A stretch of 20,723 nucleotides of DNA from Candidatus Bathyarchaeota archaeon (lineage in GTDB: Archaea > Thermoproteota > Bathyarchaeia > TCS64): assembly GCA_014730055.1 (NCBI GenBank), contig WJIV01000136.1, positions 1-20,723 on the forward strand, given 5' to 3'. The position numbers and the translations under genes are program-made. Shown in pieces: positions 15,096-20,723 of the stretch; position 1 is the stretch's first letter, and each line of letters opens with the position of its first letter. A model generated the notes under the pieces. The model had not been told where the DNA came from. It saw only the letters and a program-made list of their open reading frames with translations, and did no database searches.

Positions 15096-16136
15096 TCAGG
15101 TAAGAGAATAGCTGAAGCGAGGTACATCTTCGATTCCTCCCTCCATCCTAAGATCTATCCTCTCAGAGATCTGTCCATCTAGAACCAAGTCCTCTAATAG
15201 CTCAAAGTAAGGATTCATTATATAAACACCTGATTTCCAATGCTCCTTCCATTCCTCTATTGATAAACCGTAAACTTCAGCCCATCCCTCAGGGTGAAGA
15301 CTGTAGAACAAATTCCTAACGTCCTTGGGGCTGTCCTTAAGGGAGTCAATTATTTTTATCCTCGCCTCAAACTGGTTCATTCTGACCCACGGGACTTTTC
15401 TCCCCTCATCCATGATAGTAATTTCTGCTCCTTTCCTACTAAGCTTAGTTACGCTGTTCTTAGGAGGTTGGAAAACCCTGTCTAACTTGTCTGTTATTCC
15501 CTTGAGTCCTCTTCTGCTGCTCACGAACATCGCCTCACCCTTTCCGAGAGCTACATAGCAGGGCTGGTACCAATTTGCAACATATACAGAATCTGGTTCA
15601 TCTGTGTTAATTGCTGCTAGGAGGAATGTTCCTTTCAGCTTGGGCGTAATGTGCTGGAAGGCTTCTGTCATGGTCATTCCATCGTTATAGGCATCACTGA
15701 GCATGTGGACGGCTACCTCGCTATCTGTGATATCATCCACCTTCTCTCCATAACTTCGGAAAGTATGATCAGCTTCCTGCTTCTTCCATAGCTCTTTGTA
15801 GTTTATTATTACGCCGTTGTGCATAAGAGCGATTTTTCCATCATCACTAATATAGGGATGAGCCATCTCATCAAGGTTATAATCAGGATTCTCCCGTGCG
15901 TTACTGCTATACCTACTATGTGCAATAGCACAGGTTCCCTTGAGGTCCAATATCTCTGGTTTTTGCTCCTTAACATAATCCACAGGACCCGCACCTTTAA
16001 CAATCTCAATCTCGGACCCAGCAATCACTCCCATTCCTGTAGCGTGGGCTCCGTAAAGGGGTTCCTGATTTTTTAACGCCTCAAGTAACAATTTTGTTAT
16101 TGACTTGTCTCCTATATATGCTGCGAGTTGACACAT
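15096..16136 (-). CDS. Stand-alone class II glutamine amidotransferase, paralog 1, with C-terminal winged-helix-like region
   Basis: Starting at the ATG at 16136, Cys is residue 2, the N-terminal nucleophile exposed after Met removal in Ntn-type glutaminases. An ATG three codons earlier is rejected for that reason. The glutaminase domain (about 2-225) shows MCQLAAYIGD, CAIAHSRYSSN (69-79, glutamine-carboxylate-binding Arg75), LMHNGVIINY (104-113, oxyanion Asn/Gly) and TDSEV (137-141, Asp138), all as in GlmS/PurF-type domains. The remaining 120 or so residues contain no SIS, PRTase or asparagine-synthetase domain. They look instead like helices plus a terminal strand pair. The protein (346 residues) is a clear paralog of the gene at 17398-18435. 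Its ammonia acceptor or regulatory role is unknown. It lies 38 bases upstream of dtxR, which has its own promoter in that gap. Confidence 0.85.
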   Translation of the reverse strand: MCQLAAYIGDKSITKLLLEALKNQEPLYGAHATGMGVIAGSEIEIVKGAGPVDYVKEQKPEILDLKGTCAIAHSRYSSNARENPDYNLDEMAHPYISDDGKIALMHNGVIINYKELWKKQEADHTFRSYGEKVDDITDSEVAVHMLSDAYNDGMTMTEAFQHITPKLKGTFLLAAINTDEPDSVYVANWYQPCYVALGKGEAMFVSSRRGLKGITDKLDRVFQPPKNSVTKLSRKGAEITIMDEGRKVPWVRMNQFEARIKIIDSLKDSPKDVRNLFYSLHPEGWAEVYGLSIEEWKEHWKSGVYIMNPYFELLEDLVLDGQISERIDLRMEGGIEDVPRFSYSLT

Positions 16137-16163
16137 TCTTGACAATGAATTCTCTGCTCAGTA

Positions 16164-16170
16164 GTATTAA
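16164..16170 (-). promoter_or_regulatory. Possible TATA-like element of glutaminase paralog 1
   Basis: The minus strand reads TTAATAC about 28-34 bases before the ATG at 16136. The match is weak, but it is the best candidate at the right distance in the divergent intergenic region 16137-16260. Confidence 0.25.
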
Positions 16171-16230
16171 GACTTTAGAATCGAGGCTAGTTCTCAAGGA
16201 TTTAGTTTTCACCCGGAAGCATATCATAGG

Positions 16231-16240
16231 AGTTTAATTC
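16231..16240 (+). promoter_or_regulatory. Possible TATA-like element of the medium-chain dehydrogenase
   Basis: AGTTTAATTC lies 21-30 bases before the ATG at 16261, and no Shine-Dalgarno motif sits at normal spacing, which fits a leaderless transcript. An AGGAG at 16228-16232 is too far upstream to serve as a ribosome-binding site. Confidence 0.3.
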
Positions 16241-16260
16241 GATAAAAACAGATCAATAAC

Positions 16261-17391
16261 ATGGTTAAAGCAGCTATACTTGATAAAGTTGAGAAAATTA
16301 GAATATTGGATTATCCTGAACCAGATGTCAAGGATAATGGAATATTATTGAGGATGGAATTATGCGGTGTCTGCGGAACAGACATGCACCTATACAAGGG
16401 AAACATGAATATCCCTCTTCCTGTGATTCCCGGGCATGAGTTTGTAGGCGTAATCGAGGAACTCGGTGAGAAAGCAGGAGAGATGGAGGTAACCGGTAAA
16501 CATTTAGAGAAAGGAGACAGGATCACCGTAGTTCCAGGGACTAACCGTTTCTGTGGTGACTGCTACTTCTGTCGATTTATGCCACATAAACCCACTCTCT
16601 GCACAGCTAGAAAAGTACTTGGTGTTAACATGACCAGCTCTAATGAACCCCATCTACTAGGTGGTTGGGCTGAGAAAATATACGTGGATGCTGAGCATTT
16701 TTGGGTTTATAAGGTACCTAAGGAGGTTCCACCTGAAATAGCAGTACTTTCTGAGCCAATGGCTGTCTCCAGCAGGGCTTTTGAGAGAGCATTCAGTCCA
16801 GGACTTCCAACCTTTGGCGAGGGCTACGGGCTTGGTAATTCAGTCGTTATACAAGGGGCTGGAGCAATTGGTCTGCTTGCAATTGCAACGGCTGAACTCG
16901 CAGGTGCTGGAAAAATCATCAGCATTGATATGGTAGATGAAAGGCTTGAAATGGCAGAGAAATTAGGAGCTGATCATATTATAGATATGCGACAGCACAA
17001 ATCGATGGATGAACGTGTCGAAAAGGTAAATGAATTAACGGAAGGGCTTGGAGCAGATGTTGTAATAGAATGCGTTGGAGCACCACCCGCGGTACCTGAG
17101 GGAATAAAAATGACTCGAAGAGGTGGAAAATTTATCGAGGTCGGCCACTACACAGATCCGGGGAACGTTGAGATAAACCCTCATATTATCTGCAATAAGG
17201 ACATGGATATCTTAGGAAGTTGGGCATATCCACCTACTCAGTTCTCCACAGTGCTTGATTTGATGAGACTGAGCATGGATAGATTACCTCTAGATAAAAT
17301 TGTAACACATAGATACCCAGTAAAAGAGGCCCAGAAAGCGATTGATAATCTTAATGATAGAAAGGGGATAAAACACGTTATCTCAGGATGA
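16261..17391 (+). CDS. Zinc-dependent medium-chain alcohol/polyol dehydrogenase (MDR family)
   Basis: The 376-residue protein is a zinc-containing MDR dehydrogenase. The GroES-like domain has CGVCGTDMH (35-43; Cys38 binds catalytic zinc) and GHE at 58-60. The structural-zinc cysteines are 98, 101, 104 and 114 (CGDCYFC...C). The Rossmann domain carries GAGAIG (199-204), then SIDMVDERL with acidic Asp223, which suggests NAD rather than NADP. Overall it resembles threonine, sorbitol or related polyol/amino-alcohol dehydrogenases; the substrate is not assignable from sequence. It is the only plus-strand gene between the two minus-strand glutaminases, divergent from paralog 1 and converging on paralog 2 with six bases between the stops. 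Confidence 0.88.
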   Translation: MVKAAILDKVEKIRILDYPEPDVKDNGILLRMELCGVCGTDMHLYKGNMNIPLPVIPGHEFVGVIEELGEKAGEMEVTGKHLEKGDRITVVPGTNRFCGDCYFCRFMPHKPTLCTARKVLGVNMTSSNEPHLLGGWAEKIYVDAEHFWVYKVPKEVPPEIAVLSEPMAVSSRAFERAFSPGLPTFGEGYGLGNSVVIQGAGAIGLLAIATAELAGAGKIISIDMVDERLEMAEKLGADHIIDMRQHKSMDERVEKVNELTEGLGADVVIECVGAPPAVPEGIKMTRRGGKFIEVGHYTDPGNVEINPHIICNKDMDILGSWAYPPTQFSTVLDLMRLSMDRLPLDKIVTHRYPVKEAQKAIDNLNDRKGIKHVISG

Positions 17392-17397
17392 TCTAAC

Positions 17398-18435
17398 TCA
17401 TTCTGATAAATACCAGACGATTCTTGGCACTTGGTGCCCACCTTCTTTTATATGCTCAACCTTCTTAGTAACAAGTCCCTCATTAACCAGTCTCAACATT
17501 GGATCAATAACCTGATTCTGATCCCCCCATCCATTTTTTATTAGCTCTTCCCAACGATCACTTCTTAAATTGAATATGTTTTTTTCTTTAATCTTCTGAA
17601 GAGCTAAGATGATTTCAAGGCTGGTCATTGCTTTCCTCTCCTTAATAAGATCTATAATAATGCGCTTAAACAACGCCATATCGATATGAAGACTAGGTGC
17701 CATTCTATTGGTGTCTAACTTACTCAACCTAATCTCATTTCTCATCAACCTTATGATGCTATTGTAAGGAGCATAGAAGACATCAAACTCATCTCCTAAA
17801 TGTTTTAATCCCAGTGGGCTGCTGCTAAAAAATGTCTCTCCATCGCCTTTTGCTATGGTGCAAGCTTGCATCCAATTGGCTATATATACAGAATCTTTGT
17901 CTTCCGGCGATATAGCTGCCAGTAGGACCATGCCCGTTAGACTATTTGCGGTTTCCTTGAAAGCCTCCTGAAAATCTAATCCTTCTTGAATTTTTTGGTC
18001 TAAAAGATGTACCGCTACCTCGCTATCGGTAATATAGTTAATGTCTTCGTTATAACTATTGAAAGTGTATTTTTCTTTCAGGCTTTTCCAGTGTTCTTCA
18101 TAGTTATTGATAACTCCATTATGAATTAGTGCTACTGTATTCTCAGAGTTTACAAAAGGATGTGCGTTCCTAGGACGGTTAAAACGGGCATCGTTGACAC
18201 CTAATAACCCCAGTCTACTATGAGCGATTCCTATACTTCCTTCCGTTTTCAGGATTTTTGTGTCCTCAATTACTTTAGATACTGGCCCAGATCCTTTTAC
18301 TGATAACAATCTGCCATTATATATAGTGGATAGTCCAGTTGCATGTCCCCCAAAGTAGCCTTCCTGTCTTCTCAAGGATTCTAGTAATATTGGCGCTGAT
18401 GAGCGATCACCAATATATGCTGCTAGCTGACACAT
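17398..18435 (-). CDS. Stand-alone class II glutamine amidotransferase, paralog 2, with C-terminal winged-helix-like region
   Basis: This 345-residue paralog of the gene at 15096-16136 begins MCQLAAYIGDRSSAPILLES with Cys2 as the expected nucleophile. Glutaminase landmarks are IAHSRLG (70-76, Arg74), LIHNGVINNY (103-112) and TDSEV (136-140, Asp137), so it is probably catalytically competent. The C-terminal region (about 250-345) has KAMTSLEIILALQKI (268-282), an HTH-like pair of helices. It is followed by DPMLRLVNEGLVTKKVEHIK (311-330) and a second strand, RIVWYLS, resembling a recognition helix plus wing. No synthetase domain is fused. It starts 32 bases after the ilvN stop on the same strand, so it may be co-transcribed with acetolactate synthase. 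A role in sensing glutamine/nitrogen for branched-chain synthesis is possible but only inferred. Confidence 0.85.
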   Translation of the reverse strand: MCQLAAYIGDRSSAPILLESLRRQEGYFGGHATGLSTIYNGRLLSVKGSGPVSKVIEDTKILKTEGSIGIAHSRLGLLGVNDARFNRPRNAHPFVNSENTVALIHNGVINNYEEHWKSLKEKYTFNSYNEDINYITDSEVAVHLLDQKIQEGLDFQEAFKETANSLTGMVLLAAISPEDKDSVYIANWMQACTIAKGDGETFFSSSPLGLKHLGDEFDVFYAPYNSIIRLMRNEIRLSKLDTNRMAPSLHIDMALFKRIIIDLIKERKAMTSLEIILALQKIKEKNIFNLRSDRWEELIKNGWGDQNQVIDPMLRLVNEGLVTKKVEHIKEGGHQVPRIVWYLSE

Positions 18436-18467
18436 CCCTATTGAGAAAGTTCTGTTTGTTTTAAGTT

Positions 18468-18968
18468 TTAGTCTTCCAGTGTTAGCCAGCCCTTCTCAAT
18501 GGCTGTTATTCCCGTTCTTGCTGCCTCGATTATCCCTATGTGCTTAACATCCCTGAGAAAGCTGTTTATCTGGGGGGTCTCTCCTGTTACCTCAGCTATT
18601 ACTGTGTCTGGTTTAATGTCTAGTATTAATCCTTTGTAATTATTTATTGTATTCAGGGCTTCCTCTCGTGCCATGGGATCAGTTGTATTGAGTTTTACCA
18701 GCACCAACTCTCTTTGGACGGTTCTTAAGGGATCTAATCTCTTGACCTTTACTACATCAACCATCTTGTCTAACTGTTCAACAAGTTTTGTTATTTCTTG
18801 TGCCTCACCACGGACCGTTATTGTTATCCGTGTTGTATCTGGGTCCTCTCCTGCGATCGCTGTTATGCTGTGGATGTTGAATCCTTTTCTTCTGAAGTTG
18901 TTGCTGATGTTGAATAGTACACCTGGCTTGTTCTCTACAAGGAAACTTATGACATTTAATGGCTTCAC
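18468..18968 (-). CDS. ilvN: Acetolactate synthase, small regulatory subunit
   Basis: This is the valine-sensing regulatory subunit of acetohydroxyacid synthase. The 166-residue length is standard for IlvH/IlvN. The N-terminal ACT domain (about 4-75) reads VISFLVENKPGVLFNISNNF (6-25), then the RKGFNIHSITAI pattern that forms the valine site. The C-terminal domain (about 85-160) contains RELVLVKLN and GIIEAARTGITAIEKG. Its ATG overlaps the ilvB stop by four bases, so the subunits should be made together. Confidence 0.96.
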   Translation of the reverse strand: MKPLNVISFLVENKPGVLFNISNNFRRKGFNIHSITAIAGEDPDTTRITITVRGEAQEITKLVEQLDKMVDVVKVKRLDPLRTVQRELVLVKLNTTDPMAREEALNTINNYKGLILDIKPDTVIAEVTGETPQINSFLRDVKHIGIIEAARTGITAIEKGWLTLED

Positions 18969-20653
18969 GGGATATCCTCCGTTAATATGTCCTTTAAACC
19001 CATACCTGGTGGTATCATTGGATAAACGTTTTCCTCTGGATCAATCGGTACGTCTATGACCGCTGTATAGTTACCTTTTACTGCCTTATTAATCTCAGTT
19101 GAGAGCTCGCTTATGGTCTCGGCTCTTACACCATGAGCACCATAATCTTTAGCCAGTTCCGTGAAATCAACTGAATAATTTCTATTTACAGCACTATATC
19201 TACCGTTCATGAAAAGGCGCTGCCACTGGGCTACCATGCCTAACATTTTGTTGTTCAATACAACTACAATCACTGGGAGGTTCTCATCTACAGCTACAGA
19301 TAGGTTATTTTCAGTCATAGCGAAGCTGCCATCCCCTGAAATATTGAGTATGGTCCTATCTGGGACAGCTGCTTTAGCACCAATAGCTGCAGGTGTTCCC
19401 CAGCCCATTGTTCCCAGACCTCCTGAAGTCAAGAAAGTCCCGGGTTCATGCACATCGAAGTGTAAAGCAGCCCACATCTGGTGCTGCCCCACATCGGTAG
19501 TGACTATTGCATCGCTTGGCAGAGCAGACCTTATCGCTTTAATTGCACTTGGGCCTGTTATATCTGAATCTATTTCAGGTGACTCAACTTCTTTCCTGAA
19601 CTCGTCGATTTTGTCACTCCACTCTGATGTTTTTCCCTTTATTTTTCTCCTGTCAGATATGCGATTTATCAAGCCCCTTAGCGCATATTTTGCATCTCCA
19701 ATTACCTGTGTAATGGCCTCCACGTTTTTATCGATCTCACTCCTATCTATATCGATGTGGACGATTCTAGCATCAGTTGGGAATCCCTCAAGATTACCTG
19801 TGGTCCTGTCACTGAATCTTGATCCAACAACAAGAAGGACATCTGCACTTGGGATCATATAGTTTGCCTCGCATCTTCCATGCATTCCACAGAGTCCTAG
19901 GCTTAGTGGATGATTGCTAGGGATAGCTCCTTTTCCCATCAAGCTGGTTGCTGTTGGGGCTAATAATAGTTCAGCTAGCTGCGTAAGATCAGTGCTTGCG
20001 CCTGAAGCGATAACACCGCCTCCAGCTACTATAACAGGTCTTTTAGCTTCATTAAGTATCTTTGAGGCCCAGTCTAGTTCTTGAGGATCTGGCTCTATTA
20101 TTGGCCTATATCCGGGGAAGTCTATATCAACTTCAAAATCCATTTCTGCTTTTTCATCAGTGACGTTCTTTGGTAGATCGATTAGAACAGCTCCTCTTCT
20201 ACCCGTACCCGCAACATATAAACCGGCTTTTATTGCCCATGGTATTCCTTTAGGGTCTCTTACTTGATGATTCCATTTAGTTATGCTCGCGGTAACTCCA
20301 ATGATATCTACTTCCTGGAAAGCATCTGTACCCACCATGCTCATGGGAACCTGCCCTGTAACTGCAAGGACTGGACTGCTGTCAAGCTGAGCTGTAGCTA
20401 TTCCGGTGACAATATTTGTTGCTCCGGGACCACTTGTTACCTGAACAATCCCAGGCGTACCGGAAACCCTTGCATAACCATCAGCCATGTGAGCGCTGCC
20501 CTGTTCATGAATCCCAGGGACATATCTAATGTCGCTGTCAAGCAGTTCATCACAGATTGGTATTAAAGCAGCTCCTGTTATCCCAAAAATATGCTTTATT
20601 CCTTCACTCTCGAGGGTCTTTACGTATGCCTTGGAACCTGTTATCTCAGTCAT
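18965..20653 (-). CDS. ilvB: Acetolactate synthase, large catalytic subunit
   Basis: This ThDP-, FAD- and Mg-dependent enzyme makes acetolactate or acetohydroxybutyrate, the first common step to valine, leucine and isoleucine. The 562-residue protein has the N-terminal PYR domain with catalytic Glu50 (IHEQGSAHMADGYARVSG), a central FAD-binding domain with VGSRFSDRTTGN (276-287), and the C-terminal PP domain. The ThDP motif runs from GDG (440-442) to NN (467-468). LNNKMLGMVAQWQRLF (466-481) is specific to acetohydroxyacid synthases and separates it from other ThDP oxidases and decarboxylases. It is followed by ilvN with an ATGA overlap. No strong Shine-Dalgarno motif precedes its ATG. Later ilv genes (ilvC, ilvD) are not in the window. 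Confidence 0.96.
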   Translation of the reverse strand: MTEITGSKAYVKTLESEGIKHIFGITGAALIPICDELLDSDIRYVPGIHEQGSAHMADGYARVSGTPGIVQVTSGPGATNIVTGIATAQLDSSPVLAVTGQVPMSMVGTDAFQEVDIIGVTASITKWNHQVRDPKGIPWAIKAGLYVAGTGRRGAVLIDLPKNVTDEKAEMDFEVDIDFPGYRPIIEPDPQELDWASKILNEAKRPVIVAGGGVIASGASTDLTQLAELLLAPTATSLMGKGAIPSNHPLSLGLCGMHGRCEANYMIPSADVLLVVGSRFSDRTTGNLEGFPTDARIVHIDIDRSEIDKNVEAITQVIGDAKYALRGLINRISDRRKIKGKTSEWSDKIDEFRKEVESPEIDSDITGPSAIKAIRSALPSDAIVTTDVGQHQMWAALHFDVHEPGTFLTSGGLGTMGWGTPAAIGAKAAVPDRTILNISGDGSFAMTENNLSVAVDENLPVIVVVLNNKMLGMVAQWQRLFMNGRYSAVNRNYSVDFTELAKDYGAHGVRAETISELSTEINKAVKGNYTAVIDVPIDPEENVYPMIPPGMGLKDILTEDIP

Positions 20654-20659
20654 ATCTAT

Positions 20660-20723
20660 CTAATCCAAAATTGTTGAAAGGAAGTATCCTCCATCCTGAT
20701 GAAGTATGAAGTCTAAAGAAATC
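20660..20723 (-). CDS. Possible C-terminal end of an upstream gene (hypothetical, partial)
   Basis: One minus-strand frame is open from the window edge and would end ISLDFILHQDGGYFLSTILD followed by TAG, six bases before the ilvB ATG. A second frame is also open across this stretch, so coding is uncertain. No function can be assigned from 20 residues. If real, ilvB would be an internal operon gene and its promoter would lie outside the window. Confidence 0.25.
   Translation of the reverse strand, partial: ISLDFILHQDGGYFLSTILD

Noticed and set aside
16137..16145. Alternative start three codons upstream for glutaminase paralog 1
   Set aside because: It would put Ser-Arg-Met before the catalytic Cys, which must be exposed right after Met removal; the paralog also begins MCQ.
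19209..19862. Long plus-strand open frame (217 codons) antisense to ilvB
   Set aside because: It lies wholly inside the conserved ilvB gene, has no family resemblance and reflects the codon pattern of the opposite strand.
1..20723. Mobile elements, CRISPR arrays, tRNA or rRNA genes, toxin-antitoxin or defence systems
   Set aside because: Looked for by eye on both strands; no direct-repeat arrays, transposase motifs, cloverleaf-like runs or defence-family signatures were seen, and nearly all sequence is accounted for by metabolic genes.

Overview
The window looks like a moderately AT-rich archaeal chromosome segment, densely packed, with no tRNA, rRNA, insertion sequence or CRISPR array that I could see. 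The archaeal call rests on three things: TATA-like boxes about 25-30 bases before several start codons, a transketolase split into two subunits, and a short DAHP synthase of the KDO8P-synthase-like type. I cannot name the lineage from sequence alone. Shine-Dalgarno-like motifs also occur before several genes inside operons, so both leaderless and SD-led translation seem to be used.

From right to left on the minus strand, 9997 to 536 is one uninterrupted operon of eleven genes for making phenylalanine precursors from central carbon: transketolase N and C subunits, DAHP synthase, aroB, aroD, aroE, aroK, aroA, aroC, chorismate mutase and prephenate dehydratase. No junction is wider than one base, and seven of the ten are 4-base ATGA overlaps. 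Gene order follows pathway order almost exactly. Upstream, at 10045-10851, is a protein with two ACT domains and no recognisable catalytic domain. Downstream is the start of a histone-deacetylase/AcuC-family gene that leaves the window at base 1.

From 10967 to 12344 on the plus strand are an RraA-fold aldolase-like gene and a uridine-kinase-like P-loop kinase. Converging on them is an iron module: dtxR (with a fused FeoA domain) and feoB. A TTAGG-N4-CCTAA operator sits between the TATA box and the dtxR start.

From 15096 to 18435 are two paralogous class II glutamine amidotransferases that lack any synthetase domain. They flank an oppositely oriented zinc-dependent medium-chain dehydrogenase. 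The second paralog follows ilvB-ilvN, the acetolactate synthase subunits, as the likely last gene of that operon.

The most unusual theme is regulatory. The transketolase N subunit carries an extra N-terminal region of about 115 residues that looks like a winged helix. Both glutaminases have C-terminal regions that also look winged-helix-like. The two-ACT protein sits next to the transketolase fusion, and a 20-base near-perfect palindrome lies between them. A degenerate copy of that palindrome lies upstream of the ACT gene at nearly the same distance from its TATA-like box. I propose a locally encoded amino-acid-responsive control circuit for the aromatic operon. This is inference and is not proven by the sequence.
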